64,000 bases of DNA from Botrimarina hoheduenensis (GCF_007859815.1 NZ_SJPH01000002.1:233824-297823); one strand, 5' to 3'. Shown: positions 52,576-62,714, numbered from the stretch's first letter. Made by a program: numbers and translations. The notes: generated by a model from the letters alone, not told the origin.

Positions 52576-54975
52576 ATGTCAATAACCGCCCGTAGTCTGC
52601 TGCGGCCTTTGTACCCATCAAGGACTTGGTTGTTGACGGCGTTGCTTGCAACTCCGCTGCTAACCAATCTGTTTTTTGTGACCGCTTCAGCGGCCGCCGG
52701 GGATTGGCCGATGTGGCGAGGTCCCCACGGTGATAGCACGGTCGAAGCCAGCGGTCTGATCGATTCTTGGAGCCCCCCCTCGGCTGACGGCACCAAGCCG
52801 GGTGAGAACGTTCTGTGGCGTCGGCCCGAGCTCGCCGGTCGATCGACCCCCGTGGTCCTCGCTGGCAAGCTCTACACGCTGGTGCGCGATCAGCCGGGAA
52901 CCGCAACCGAAGGTGAGAAGGTGGTGTGCGTGAACGCCGCCACCGGCGAGCCCCTGTGGGAGCATCGCTGCAACGTCTACCTCTCGGACGTGCCCGACAC
53001 GCGCGTGGGCTGGTCGAGTGTTGTGGCCGACCCGGCTAGCGGTCGTGTCTATGCGCAGAGCGTCAGCGGATATTTCTGTTGCCTGGATGGTGCCACAGGG
53101 CGACTCGTCTGGGAGCGGAGTCTTCACGAGGAGCTTGGCTTCCTCTCGACGTACGGCGGACGAACCAACTTTCCGCTGATCTATGGTGATACGGTTATCA
53201 CTAGCGCCGTGGTGATCGGTTGGGGCGACACGCCCAAGTGGAATCTGATGGCGAAGCCGGCGCACCGCTTCATGGCGTTCGACAGCGCGAACGGCGAGCT
53301 CCGCTGGCTGAGTGCAACGCAACTCATTCCCGACGATACGACCTATAGCACTCCCCATCTGACACGTCTGGCCGATCAAGATGTCTTGGTGTTCGGCTCG
53401 GGAGACGGTGCCGTTTGGGCGATGCAGGCCGGTACGGGCCGACCGCTTTGGAAGTATCAGCTCTCGCGCCGCGGATTGAATGTCTCGCCCGTCGTCGGTT
53501 CCGATGGCATGGTCTACATGGGCCACAGCGAAGAGAACATGGTAGGCAGCGCGATGGGAGCGATGATCGCGATCGATGGCGTCGATGCTTTGCCGCAAGG
53601 CAAGGCCCCTCCCACCGACGTGACCGATCGCGAGGTTTGGAAGAACTACCAGATGATGGTTGGCAAGAGTTCGCCGCTGCTCATCGAGAGCCGCGTGTAC
53701 GCCATCAACGATAGCGCGAAGCTGCTTGTGCTCGATGCGAAGACCGGCAAGGAGATTACGCGCAAGCCGCTTGGGCGGGTGATGCGGAGCAGCCCGATCT
53801 ATGCCGACGGCAAGATTTACACCTGCTCCCAAGAGGGGCGATGGTGGGTGCTGAAGCCGACCAAGAAGGGGGTGGACGTGGTCCACAGCCTCGTCCTGCG
53901 TGGCGAGGAATCCGATGCCTCGCCGATTGTCGCTGACGGGTGCGTCTACCTGACCACCAGCGAAGCCATGTACTGCCTCGGCAAGGCGAGTACGCCTTCC
54001 CAAGCAGCTCCTCCTGAAACGCCTGCGATTACCGAACCTGCCGATCAACGGGTCGCTCAGGTGCAGCTCTCCCCCTGGGACGTGCTGCTGACCCCCGGCT
54101 CGAAGCAGCAGTACACCGTGCGTCTTTATAATGCCGCTGGCCAGCTCTTGCGCGTGGCCGATACGTCAAAGGTCACCTTCGGCGTCGCGGGAGCAGGCAA
54201 CATCAACGCCCAGGGGGAGTACACCGCCCCGAAGTCGGTCGGTCACCAAGCCGCCCGGATCTTGTGCGATGTCGAGGGCATGGCGAGCGAGGCACGCGTC
54301 CGCCTCTCGCCCCCGCTGCCGTGGTCCTTCGATTTTGAAGATGGCGAGGAACCGCCGCTTACCTGGGTGGGCGGGCGTGTTCGGTATGTTCCCCGTACGG
54401 GAGAAGACGGTTCTCACTACCTGGCAAAACCGACCGAGCTGCCCACCAAGCCGGGCGCACCAACCACCAAGCTGGGCACGCGCAGCCAGATGTGGATGGG
54501 CTCGGCCGAGCTGTCGAACTACACCGTCCGTGCCGACATCCAGCTGCAGGAAGGTGTCGGTGGCGAGGCGTCGTCCGGTCGTCGGCCCGAGGGGCCACCC
54601 GCTATCGCTAGCGCCGTAAAGCTCCCCAGCGCGGGACTCATCAACAGCGGTTATACCTTCACGCTGTTCGGTCCCAATCAAGAGGCTCGGCTGTACAGCT
54701 GGTGCACGCACGATAAACGCACCCAGGCCACGCTTCCGATGAAGCTAGAAGCGGGCGTCTGGTACCACCTAAAGCTTTCGGTTACACCGAAACACAAGAA
54801 GGGGGTGGCCCTCGTGCGGGCGAAGGTCTGGGCCGGCGACGATGCCGAGCCCGACGCCTGGTCACTCCAGTTTGAGGATCCGGCCCCCAACTACCACGGC
54901 AGCCCCGGTCTGTTTGGGGACTCGAAAGAGGCCGAGTTCTACGTTGATAACCTGCGCGTAACGCCCAACGAATAG
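52576..54975 (+). CDS. Large secreted PQQ-like beta-propeller protein
   Basis: A 799-residue exported protein. A signal peptide (WLLTALLATPLLTNLFFVTASA) precedes GDWPMWRGPHGDS, the opening of planctomycete PQQ-like propellers. Blades carry VVCVNAATGEPLWEHRC, FCCLDGATGRLVWERS, VWAMQAGTGRPLWKYQL and LLVLDAKTGKEITRKPLG, to about residue 470. A Pro-rich linker leads to an Ig-like region (SPWDVLLTPGSKQQYTV) and a C-terminal jelly-roll-like domain from about 575 (WSFDFEDGEEPPLTWVGG to AEFYVDNLRVTP) that resembles carbohydrate-binding folds. No catalytic or haem motif is visible. It probably acts in the periplasm or on the surface and may be co-transcribed with the next gene. Confidence 0.88.
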   Translation: MSITARSLLRPLYPSRTWLLTALLATPLLTNLFFVTASAAAGDWPMWRGPHGDSTVEASGLIDSWSPPSADGTKPGENVLWRRPELAGRSTPVVLAGKLYTLVRDQPGTATEGEKVVCVNAATGEPLWEHRCNVYLSDVPDTRVGWSSVVADPASGRVYAQSVSGYFCCLDGATGRLVWERSLHEELGFLSTYGGRTNFPLIYGDTVITSAVVIGWGDTPKWNLMAKPAHRFMAFDSANGELRWLSATQLIPDDTTYSTPHLTRLADQDVLVFGSGDGAVWAMQAGTGRPLWKYQLSRRGLNVSPVVGSDGMVYMGHSEENMVGSAMGAMIAIDGVDALPQGKAPPTDVTDREVWKNYQMMVGKSSPLLIESRVYAINDSAKLLVLDAKTGKEITRKPLGRVMRSSPIYADGKIYTCSQEGRWWVLKPTKKGVDVVHSLVLRGEESDASPIVADGCVYLTTSEAMYCLGKASTPSQAAPPETPAITEPADQRVAQVQLSPWDVLLTPGSKQQYTVRLYNAAGQLLRVADTSKVTFGVAGAGNINAQGEYTAPKSVGHQAARILCDVEGMASEARVRLSPPLPWSFDFEDGEEPPLTWVGGRVRYVPRTGEDGSHYLAKPTELPTKPGAPTTKLGTRSQMWMGSAELSNYTVRADIQLQEGVGGEASSGRRPEGPPAIASAVKLPSAGLINSGYTFTLFGPNQEARLYSWCTHDKRTQATLPMKLEAGVWYHLKLSVTPKHKKGVALVRAKVWAGDDAEPDAWSLQFEDPAPNYHGSPGLFGDSKEAEFYVDNLRVTPNE

Positions 54976-55057
54976 CATTAGCGACTTGGGCCTAGCGGAT
55001 TGTTCATCCCCTCCTCATGTCGGCACACACGTCGGCATTATCCCCCTGCGAAGTTCC

Positions 55058-56824
55058 ATGCTTCGAATTTCTACGCTTCTTGGTCTTGGCTCGGCCGCAT
55101 GTTGCCTCACTTTGTTGGCAGTTGCGCAAGAGGTCCCTTCGGTTCAGGAAGCGCGACCGACCACCGCGCTGCTGGCAACCGACACGCCCTCGACACCGAC
55201 CCTGGAGTGGGCACAGTGGGGCGGTGACAGCCGCCGCAACAACACGCCGATCGCCACCGGCATCCCCACCGAATGGGAGGTGGGCGACTTCGATTTCGAA
55301 ACCGGCAAATGGGACCCCACCAATGCGGTCAACATCAAATGGGTGGCTCGACTGGGTTCGCAGACCTACGGCAACGTAGTGATCGCCGATGGCAAGGCGT
55401 TCGTCGGAACGAACAACTCGGGCGGCTGGCTCAAGCGATATCCGTCCGATGTCGATCTCGGCTGCTTGATCGCCTTCAACGCTGAAACGGGCAAGTTTCT
55501 TTGGCAGCATTCCAGCGAAAAACTCAAGACGGGTCGCGTGCACGACTGGCCGCTGCAAGGGATCTGCTGCGCCCCGCTGGTCGAGGGCGATCGGTTGTGG
55601 TTTGTCACCAGCCGAGGCGAGGTCCGCTGCCTGGACACCGAGGGATTCTACGACGACGAGAACGACGGTCCCGTCAAGGACGAGACGCACACCGTTGCGC
55701 GTGAAGCAGACGTCATCTGGATCTTCGACATGATGCGCGAGCTGGGCGTTTCGCAGCACAACATGTGCAGCTGCAGCGTCACCGCGATCGGAGACATCCT
55801 GCTCGTGAACACCTCCAACGGGCTCGATGAGTCACACATCAATCTCCCCTCTCCCGATGCGCCCAGCTTTATCGCGCTGCATAAGAAGACGGGCAAGCTG
55901 CTGTGGAGCGATAAATCCCCTGGTGAAAACATCTTACACGGGCAGTGGTCGAGCCCCGCGTGCGGAGAGCTGCCCGGTGCCGATGGCGCACCGGTCATGC
56001 AGGCGATCTTTGGCGGTGGCGATGGCTGGGTCTACAGCTTTGACGTCAACGGCGACGGCGAAGGGGGGGCCAAGCTCCTCTGGAAGTTTGACGCCAATCC
56101 CAAGGAGTCCAAATGGGTGCTCGGCGGACGTGGCACCCGTAACAACATCATCGCCACCCCGGTCCTCTACGAGGGGCTCGTCTATGTCGCGGTGGGGCAA
56201 GACCCTGAGCACGGCGAAGGGGTCGGACACCTCTGGTGCATCGATCCGAGTGGCACGGGCGACGTTTCGCCAGAGTTGGCCTTCAACGCTGCCGATCCCA
56301 GCACACCGATCGCTCACAAGCGCATCCAGGCCGTCGTCCCTGAAGAGGGAGACCTCACCCGGCCCAACCCGCTTTCGCGGGCTGTCTGGCATTACAGCGA
56401 GCAAGACCTGAATCAGGACGGCCAGATCGACTTCGAGGAGACCATGCACCGCTCGTGTGGCACGGTCGCCATCCGTGATGGCGTCCTCTATATCTCGGAT
56501 TTCAGCGGCCTGTTCCATTGCCTGGACGCCGCCACCGGGAAGGTCCACTGGACCTATGACATGTTTGCCGCGGCGTGGGGCTCGCCGCTGATCGTCGAAG
56601 GAAAGGTCTACATCGGTGACGAGGACGGCGACGTCGCCATCTTCCGCCACTCCGCCGACCCCGCGGTTGCGATGAAGGAAGACGGGGGAGAACGGGTCCC
56701 CTATTACGGTGAAGTCAACATGGGCAACAGTGTTTACTCCACGCCGATCATCGCCGACAACGTTTTGTACATCAGCAACCGCACCCACCTCTTCGCGATC
56801 CAAACCGAGCCAGCGGCAGAGTAA
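55058..56824 (+). CDS. Secreted PQQ-like beta-propeller protein
   Basis: A 588-residue exported protein. Signal peptide STLLGLGSAACCLTLLAVAQ; then LEWAQWGGDSRRNNTP, blades with LIAFNAETGKFLWQHSS, VRCLDTEGFYDDENDG, FIALHKKTGKLLWSDKS, LWCIDPSGTGDVSPEL and FHCLDAATGKVHWTYD. An EF-hand-like loop occurs in DLNQDGQIDFEETM, and another Asp-rich loop in DVNGDGEGGAK. ATG 55058 starts at the signal peptide; 82 bp separate it from the preceding PQQ-like gene. Unlike true PQQ dehydrogenases it lacks catalytic motifs that I can identify. Function unknown. Confidence 0.88.
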   Translation: MLRISTLLGLGSAACCLTLLAVAQEVPSVQEARPTTALLATDTPSTPTLEWAQWGGDSRRNNTPIATGIPTEWEVGDFDFETGKWDPTNAVNIKWVARLGSQTYGNVVIADGKAFVGTNNSGGWLKRYPSDVDLGCLIAFNAETGKFLWQHSSEKLKTGRVHDWPLQGICCAPLVEGDRLWFVTSRGEVRCLDTEGFYDDENDGPVKDETHTVAREADVIWIFDMMRELGVSQHNMCSCSVTAIGDILLVNTSNGLDESHINLPSPDAPSFIALHKKTGKLLWSDKSPGENILHGQWSSPACGELPGADGAPVMQAIFGGGDGWVYSFDVNGDGEGGAKLLWKFDANPKESKWVLGGRGTRNNIIATPVLYEGLVYVAVGQDPEHGEGVGHLWCIDPSGTGDVSPELAFNAADPSTPIAHKRIQAVVPEEGDLTRPNPLSRAVWHYSEQDLNQDGQIDFEETMHRSCGTVAIRDGVLYISDFSGLFHCLDAATGKVHWTYDMFAAAWGSPLIVEGKVYIGDEDGDVAIFRHSADPAVAMKEDGGERVPYYGEVNMGNSVYSTPIIADNVLYISNRTHLFAIQTEPAAE

Positions 56825-56923
56825 AGCGAGCTGCCAGGGCGTGGGGGTTCGCTCGGCGTGAGAGCGCACCCCTCGCGAAGGAATCGCTCGGCCCTGTTTT
56901 TAGACCCGAACCAGTTGAATTCA

Positions 56924-57292
56924 ATGAAGCTTGTTCTCGACGTCGGCAACTGCGATCCCGATCACGCCGCAGTAACGGCGTTCTTCACCAACCATTTCGA
57001 AGCCCGCGTTGACCGCGCGAAGCTGCCCGCCGACGCGCTCGAGAAGCTTCGCGCTCAGCCCTACGACCTAGTGGTCATCAATCGCAAGCTCGACGAGGAC
57101 TACTCGGACGGTGTGGAAATTCTCAAGGCGATCAAGGCGGACGACGCCCTTAAGGCGACGCCCGTGATGCTCATCACCAACTACGAAGAGCACCAAGATG
57201 CCGCGGTAGCCGCGGGCGCGCTCCGCGGTTTCGGTAAGCTCGAGTACGGCAAGCCCGAAACGCTCGAGCGTGTACGTGCCGTGCTGGGATAA
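56924..57292 (+). CDS. CheY-like receiver-domain protein lacking the phospho-acceptor Asp
   Basis: A 122-residue stand-alone receiver fold: a hydrophobic first strand (MKLVLDVGNCDPDH), DLVVINRKLDEDYSDGVEIL, PVMLITNYEEHQDAAVAAGA with the conserved Thr position, and GFGKLEY with the Lys. Asn53 stands where the phosphorylated Asp normally is, and the acidic pair of strand 1 reads G-N-C-D. It is therefore an atypical (pseudo-)receiver, unlikely to be phosphorylated normally. ATG 56924 begins at the first strand; the longer frame from 56858 adds no conserved sequence. No kinase gene is nearby. Confidence 0.85.
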   Translation: MKLVLDVGNCDPDHAAVTAFFTNHFEARVDRAKLPADALEKLRAQPYDLVVINRKLDEDYSDGVEILKAIKADDALKATPVMLITNYEEHQDAAVAAGALRGFGKLEYGKPETLERVRAVLG

Positions 57293-57297
57293 CCCCC

Positions 57298-58050
57298 TTA
57301 CTCGATAACCGCCTGCTCGGTGGCACTTTCAGCGGCGCTAGTGCCGATTACCTGCGTGGGTCCTCCCTCCAGGGGCGGACCGAGTTCGATTTGCGGCGTC
57401 TGACCTTGCAGCACCTGCGCGACCCACTCGGGGAAGGGTGCCGGTTCGCCTTCAAGGTACCGCGCAAAATCACGCCCCGGACAGCTCGTCTGCCCCGCCG
57501 CGACCTTCGCATGAGTCGAGATCGCGCTCACGGGCAGTCCGTGTTCAGCCAGCAGCCACGCCACGAGCCGCACCGCCGACTCGACTTGGGGTTGGCTCGG
57601 ACGCTGCTCCTCAAAGTTGCCCATCAGCTCCACGCCGAGGTGGCCCGCGAGCTCGTATTGGGTGTTGGATTCGGGCTCATAGATCACAGGTCGTCCGGCA
57701 AAGATCTGTCCGTCGGACGCGATCAGAAAGTGATACGGAAGATCGGGCCAGTAGGTATTACGCGGCGGCGGCTCAAGCTCGGGTCGACGCTTACCCCAGG
57801 CCTGTAGGTTCCGCAGAAAAGTTACAGGGTCGCGATCCGGCGTCCACACGACTCCGGCGTGGTGCAGCGTGACATAACGCGGCGTGTGTCGCCGATCGTC
57901 GCCGATCGGGTCGGGTTGCGACCCCCATTCTTCGGCGGTGACAAATCGTGGCGGACGCGGCACCTCGCCCCGGACCTCTTCGGCGATGCCGAGCCTCAGT
58001 CCGAGCAGCAGCAGACCCGTAGTAACCGAGAAACCAATTCGTTTCTTCAT
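57298..58050 (-). CDS. N-acetylmuramoyl-L-alanine amidase (Amidase_2/PGRP fold), exported
   Basis: A 250-residue exported zinc amidase that cuts the bond between MurNAc and the stem peptide. Signal peptide GFSVTTGLLLLGLRLGIA; zinc ligands His in VTLHHAGVVW, His in ISTHAKVAAG and Cys in TSCPGRDF; LPYHFLIASDGQIFAGRP is the central fold motif. A Pro/Gly-rich tail of about 50 residues follows the domain. ATG 58050 has GGGAG upstream at good distance, unlike the start of the longer frame at 58095. It indicates peptidoglycan in this organism, as now accepted for planctomycetes. Confidence 0.92.
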   Translation of the reverse strand: MKKRIGFSVTTGLLLLGLRLGIAEEVRGEVPRPPRFVTAEEWGSQPDPIGDDRRHTPRYVTLHHAGVVWTPDRDPVTFLRNLQAWGKRRPELEPPPRNTYWPDLPYHFLIASDGQIFAGRPVIYEPESNTQYELAGHLGVELMGNFEEQRPSQPQVESAVRLVAWLLAEHGLPVSAISTHAKVAAGQTSCPGRDFARYLEGEPAPFPEWVAQVLQGQTPQIELGPPLEGGPTQVIGTSAAESATEQAVIE

Positions 58051-58107
58051 GCTTCTCCCTGCTCGCTGTACCGGCCCCGCGAGATCGGAAGCCATTGGCT
58101 CTAAGCC

Positions 58108-61100
58108 CTAGCTTACCACGGTCAGTGGCTCAGCAGCGATGGGGACCGGCCGTTGCGCGTTCTGCTCAGCGGCCTCATCAACCAAGTTGACTCTCTGCCG
58201 GCCCCCGCGGCACATTACCAGCACGTAACCACACGGCACGAGCACCAGCGCTAAGAGCGTGGCCCCGCCAACACCGCCGGCGATGGTGACCGCCATCGGC
58301 GGCCAGAAGCCGCCCCCGCCGAGGATCAGAGGCATGAAGCCGGCGATGGTGGTCAACGTCGTCGCGAGCACGTGTCGGGTGGATTTCACCACCACCTGCT
58401 GGATCGCTACCGGGTCGCCCGTCCGAGCCAGCGGGTGCTCGCGGATCGCGGCGAGCACTACGATCGAGTCGTTGATGGCAACGCCCACTAAGCCCATCGT
58501 ACCAATGATCGCGGTGAAGCCGAACGGATAGCCCGCGATCGCCAGCGAGCCGATCGCCAAGCCGATCGAGAGCACCGCCACGATGCCGATGATGCCCGCC
58601 ATGCGGAAGCTGCCGAAAGACAGGACGAGTGTCGCTGCCATCAGGACCCCTAGCACCACGACGTTGGAGAGCAGGTTGCCCACCGCCTGGTCGCGTTTGT
58701 CGCCTTCGCCGCCGTACACCAGCCGATATCCGGGGGGCAGCTGGAAGTCAGAGTCGGCAAGCAATTCTTGAAAGCGGCCCTGGACCGCTGCCGGCAGCAG
58801 CCCTGCCGCAAGGTAAGCCTTCACCTCGTTCATCCGCTTGGCGTTCAGCCGCGGGATCGCGGAGCGCTCGGGCGTGAGTCGCACCTGTGCGAGGGCCGCC
58901 AGGGGCAGCTGCGTCGACACGCCGAGCTCGGTTCGGCCGACCAGATCGGTCGAGGCGATTCGCCCCAGATTGCCGCGGTCTTCTCCGCCCACACGAACGC
59001 GCACCGGCAGGTTCTCGGTCGCTTCGAGAATCGATCCGCCGACGGCACCCTCGAGCGAGGCGTTCAATTGCTGAGCGATCTGTAAGTGATCGAGCCCCGC
59101 GAGGCGCGCTTCGGCCTCATCGACCTGGAGCGAGACCTTAGGAAGGGTCTCTGAAAGATCCGATACGGTGTGAACCACGCCGGGCGTCGCGGACAGCAGT
59201 TTCCGGACCTGTCCACCCAGCTCTTGGAGTGTGTCCAGGTTGGGCCCGAAGAGCCGCACCTCGATCGGTGCCTCGAACGGCGGCCCCTGCTCGAGTTGCT
59301 TCACCAAGAAGCGCGCCTCGGGTGCCCCCGCGTCGAGCTCACTCTGCAACTCGCGGAGCACTTCAAAGTAATTCTCGCTGCTGTCGATCGTAACCATGGC
59401 TTGAGCGTACTGGGGCGTCCCCCGGCGATTCGCCATCATGTTGTAGTAGAAGCTCGGTGCGCTCTCGCCGAGGAACCAATCGCTGCTGATCACCCGCGGG
59501 TGTTCGGCGAGAATCGCAGAGGCCTTCGTCACCAGACGCTGCGTGGAGCCGATCGACGAGCCAGCCGGCAGATCCACCTGCACCTGAAACTGATCGCGCT
59601 CGGCGGGTGGGAAGAACTGCTCGGTAAGCCCGCCCGCCAGGTAGAAGCCAACCAGCGGGGGGACCACCGCCAGGCCAACCCCGATTGCCGGACAGCGCAG
59701 CAACGCTCCTAACACGCGGCGATATCCCGCGGTTAGCCACGGAAGCGAGACGCCCGCGGTCCACCATCGGCGGACACGCGGCGGACGGCTCGGAGCGAAG
59801 ATCGCCGCGAGCGACGGGGTGATCGTCATCGCCAGCAGAAACGAAGCGGCAACCGCCATGATGACCGACAGCGCAATCGCGCCGACAAATTCGCCGGCCG
59901 GACCGGGCATCAACGCAATCGGCGCGAAGGATAATGCGGTTGTGAGCGTCGATCCCCCCAGCGGAACGCCCAGATGTCGCACGGCGTGCGCCACGGCGTC
60001 GCCCCCGCTTTCGCCGTCGCGGAGGCGGTCGTTGACCTCATCCACAATCACAATAGCGTTGTCGATCAGCAGCCCCAACGCGACGATCAATCCGGTGACC
60101 GACATCTGATGGATGGGGATCTCCATCCACCGCATGCCGGCGAGCACCATGAGCGAAGTCAGCGGTAGGGCCGTGCCCACGACCGCCGCGCTCCGCCAGC
60201 CCATCATTAACCAGATGACGAGCATGACCGCGGCGGCCCCCATCAGCAGGTTCATCAGCAGCGTCTCGAGCCGGGTCTCGACATAGCCGCTCTGATCGAA
60301 GAGCGGTTTGAGACGCACCGCAGGGGGCAATTCGGTCGCGTACTCGGCAACGACTTCCCTTGCCCGCGCGGCCCAGGTGTCCACGCGTTGGTCGCCGCGT
60401 ACCAAAATCCCGAGGGCGATAGCCGGCTTGCCTTCGACCAGTGCCAAGCGGGGCGACGGATCGATAATTCCTTTGTGGACATCGGCGACGGCTCCGAGCG
60501 TTACGAAGCGGCCGGCGTCGTTCGCGCCATCCGCCCCGTAGCGGATCGGTGTCGAAGCAATCCGCTGGACCGTATCCAGCTCGGAATCGACCTCAATGAG
60601 CAGGGTTCCCTGGTCGGTACGCGCTTGCCCGGCAGCCGTCTTTGCGTCGCTCGATTCCACTTGCCGCGCAACATCGAGCGCCGTTAGCCCGAGCGATGCG
60701 AGCTGTGCGCGGTCGATCGCAATGGTGATCTCTTCGGGAGGGTCGCCGAAGGTGTCGATCTCACGTGTCCCCGCCACGGACCGCAAACGTTGCTCGAGTT
60801 CTTCCGTGAGACGCCTGAGGATTGCGTAGTTGGGCTCGCGGGGAAGATCCCACACGAGCCCGACGATCATCGCGTAGGCGGTTACTTCCAACTCGTCGAA
60901 GTCGGGCGTTGCGGCCTCGGCGGGCAGCAGCGGGCGGGCATCGTCCAGCTTGTCACGCACCCGTGACCAGACAGCATCGACCTCATAGATGTCGTCCCGC
61001 AGCTCGATCGTGATCGTCGAGACGCCCGATCGGCTGGTCGAACGCAGCTCTTTGATCTCGGGGATCGCTTCCAGCTCTTCCTCGATCGGCTCGGTCACAA

Positions 61101-61278
61101 GCGCTTCGACACGCTCGGGGGTGGCACCGGGATACAGCGTGTTCACGATCCCTGTCCGCTGCGTGAGAATCGGGTCTTCCATCCGCGGCAAGACATACAA
61201 CGACGAAAGCCCCGCAACCACGATCAGCACAATCGCGAGCGTTAGCATCCGGCGGTTGTCGTAGAGCAGGCGAGACAT
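58108..61278 (-). CDS. RND-family efflux pump inner-membrane transporter
   Basis: A 1056-residue proton-driven pump of the AcrB/HAE-1 superfamily. Two halves, each with a large periplasmic domain and about six helices. N-terminal LRSTSRSGVSTITIEL, HQMSVTGLIVALGLLIDNAIVIVDEVNDR (helix 4, the proton relay Asp pair region), HVLATTLTTIAGFMPLIL and GTMGLVGVAINDSIVVLAAI (helix 10). It is closer to the simpler RND pumps seen with HlyD-type adaptors than to AcrB itself. ATG 61278 is preferred to TTG 61287. It follows the adaptor gene by about 100 bp and the substrate is unknown; no TolC-like gene is in the operon. Confidence 0.94.
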   Translation of the reverse strand: MSRLLYDNRRMLTLAIVLIVVAGLSSLYVLPRMEDPILTQRTGIVNTLYPGATPERVEALVTEPIEEELEAIPEIKELRSTSRSGVSTITIELRDDIYEVDAVWSRVRDKLDDARPLLPAEAATPDFDELEVTAYAMIVGLVWDLPREPNYAILRRLTEELEQRLRSVAGTREIDTFGDPPEEITIAIDRAQLASLGLTALDVARQVESSDAKTAAGQARTDQGTLLIEVDSELDTVQRIASTPIRYGADGANDAGRFVTLGAVADVHKGIIDPSPRLALVEGKPAIALGILVRGDQRVDTWAARAREVVAEYATELPPAVRLKPLFDQSGYVETRLETLLMNLLMGAAAVMLVIWLMMGWRSAAVVGTALPLTSLMVLAGMRWMEIPIHQMSVTGLIVALGLLIDNAIVIVDEVNDRLRDGESGGDAVAHAVRHLGVPLGGSTLTTALSFAPIALMPGPAGEFVGAIALSVIMAVAASFLLAMTITPSLAAIFAPSRPPRVRRWWTAGVSLPWLTAGYRRVLGALLRCPAIGVGLAVVPPLVGFYLAGGLTEQFFPPAERDQFQVQVDLPAGSSIGSTQRLVTKASAILAEHPRVISSDWFLGESAPSFYYNMMANRRGTPQYAQAMVTIDSSENYFEVLRELQSELDAGAPEARFLVKQLEQGPPFEAPIEVRLFGPNLDTLQELGGQVRKLLSATPGVVHTVSDLSETLPKVSLQVDEAEARLAGLDHLQIAQQLNASLEGAVGGSILEATENLPVRVRVGGEDRGNLGRIASTDLVGRTELGVSTQLPLAALAQVRLTPERSAIPRLNAKRMNEVKAYLAAGLLPAAVQGRFQELLADSDFQLPPGYRLVYGGEGDKRDQAVGNLLSNVVVLGVLMAATLVLSFGSFRMAGIIGIVAVLSIGLAIGSLAIAGYPFGFTAIIGTMGLVGVAINDSIVVLAAIREHPLARTGDPVAIQQVVVKSTRHVLATTLTTIAGFMPLILGGGGFWPPMAVTIAGGVGGATLLALVLVPCGYVLVMCRGGRQRVNLVDEAAEQNAQRPVPIAAEPLTVVS

Positions 61279-61379
61279 GCGGAACAACTGGTGCTAAACG
61301 GACGGCTTCCTCGCAGGGTGGCTGCGAGCGATTCTCAGCGAGGCGTGTTGGCTTGCGCGGGGACCCAGCGGAGCCGTAT

Positions 61380-62714
61380 TCAGCGTGGCTTGGTTGTGGC
61401 GGTGACCGCGGGCCTTTCCGAAGCGATCGTGACCGCCTGACCGGCAACGATGCGGTGAGCCCCCTCGGCGATGACCGGCTCGCCCGGCGCGAGCGTGCCG
61501 CGAATGAACGAGCGGTCGCCATCGGTCTCGATCACTTCCACGTCTCGCGGCTCGACTCGGCCCGCGGCAACCACGTAGACGGCCCACAGGCCGCGACGGC
61601 GCGGGGTGAGCGACGCCGTGGGGGTCCAAAATCCGCGCATCGCAATCGGCTGCACGATCGCCGCCCGCACCACTTGGCCCGCCACCAGTCGTGGATCACG
61701 CGGGATCCGCAGCACGACATTTTGCGTGCGGGTTTGGGGATCGAGCTCGGGACGGATCGATTGCACGACCGCCTCGTATTCTTCGTTGTCGATCTCGACG
61801 CGCATGGCTGCGCCGGGCGTCAGCGTCGCAACAGCGCGCGGGGGGGCACCGATCCAGGCCTCGAGCGCTGCCGCTTCGATCAGCTCAAAGACCGGCTCGC
61901 CGAGGGCCACCACGGTCCCTTCGTCGAGGTTGCGCTTGACGATCTGTCCGGCAAAGGGGGCGCGAAGCACGGCATCCTCCAGTCGGTGCCGCGTGTCGGC
62001 CACGACCGCCTCGAGCGCCTGCGTGCGAGCCTGTTGGGCATCGATCTGTTCTTGGCGCGTCCCTGCGATGAGCTCGTCCAGCGTCTTCTGGGCGACATCG
62101 ACCCGCGCCTCAGCGGCACGAAACTCGAACAGCATCTCGTCATACTCTTCGCGACTGATCGCCCGTGAAGCGACCAGTTGCGCCCGTCGTTCGAGGTTGC
62201 GCTGCGCTACGTCGCGCTGAGCGGCAAGGTTGCGCACCTCGGCCTCGGCCGCGGCGATCGTCTGGGTCCGCGGGCCGGCGATAAACTCGCGAAGGCGTGC
62301 CGCCGACTCAACCAGCTCCGCCTGAGACTGGGCCCGCAGCGCTTCAAGCCGGCGTGTGTCGAGACGGCCCAGGATCTGTCCGGCCTCGACACGATCCCCT
62401 TCGTCGGCCACAAGCTCCACGATCTTGCCGGCCGTTTCGAACGAGAGCGCGCTGCGCCGGGCCGCGACGAGCGTTCCCGTGTAGACACGCTTCCGCAGCA
62501 GCGTATCGACTTCTTCCGCTGGCGCGACCTGCACCGGGAGCACGTTGGGCGGCGGTGTGGATTCAGCAGTGTTGGTCCTGAGCAGGAGCACCGCGCCCGC
62601 AAAAGCCAGAACCGCCGGTGCACGGTTTATGCGCAACGTCAGAGTTTGACGAAGCGTCAGGCAGCGAGCAAAAAAATGCACGACGCGCGGTTGGCTCTCA
62701 CGCAAACTGATCAT
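61380..62714 (-). CDS. RND efflux periplasmic adaptor subunit (HlyD/MFP family)
   Basis: A 444-residue membrane fusion protein. A membrane anchor (APAVLAFAGAVLLLRTN) is followed by a split biotinyl-lipoyl domain (GKIVELVADEGDRVEAGQIL and APFAGQIVKRNLDEGTVVALG), a long coiled-coil hairpin between them (about 120-255, Ala/Glu/Arg-rich), and beta-barrel and MP domains. It links the RND pump at 58108 to an outer membrane channel. ATG 62714 overlaps the TetR gene end by 17 bp, showing they are one transcription unit. Confidence 0.93.
   Translation of the reverse strand: MISLRESQPRVVHFFARCLTLRQTLTLRINRAPAVLAFAGAVLLLRTNTAESTPPPNVLPVQVAPAEEVDTLLRKRVYTGTLVAARRSALSFETAGKIVELVADEGDRVEAGQILGRLDTRRLEALRAQSQAELVESAARLREFIAGPRTQTIAAAEAEVRNLAAQRDVAQRNLERRAQLVASRAISREEYDEMLFEFRAAEARVDVAQKTLDELIAGTRQEQIDAQQARTQALEAVVADTRHRLEDAVLRAPFAGQIVKRNLDEGTVVALGEPVFELIEAAALEAWIGAPPRAVATLTPGAAMRVEIDNEEYEAVVQSIRPELDPQTRTQNVVLRIPRDPRLVAGQVVRAAIVQPIAMRGFWTPTASLTPRRRGLWAVYVVAAGRVEPRDVEVIETDGDRSFIRGTLAPGEPVIAEGAHRIVAGQAVTIASERPAVTATTKPR

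Noticed and set aside
52687..54048. 453-codon minus-strand frame opposite the PQQ-like gene
   Set aside because: Antisense shadow; His/Arg/Gly-rich with no domain, while the plus frame has signal peptide and propeller repeats.
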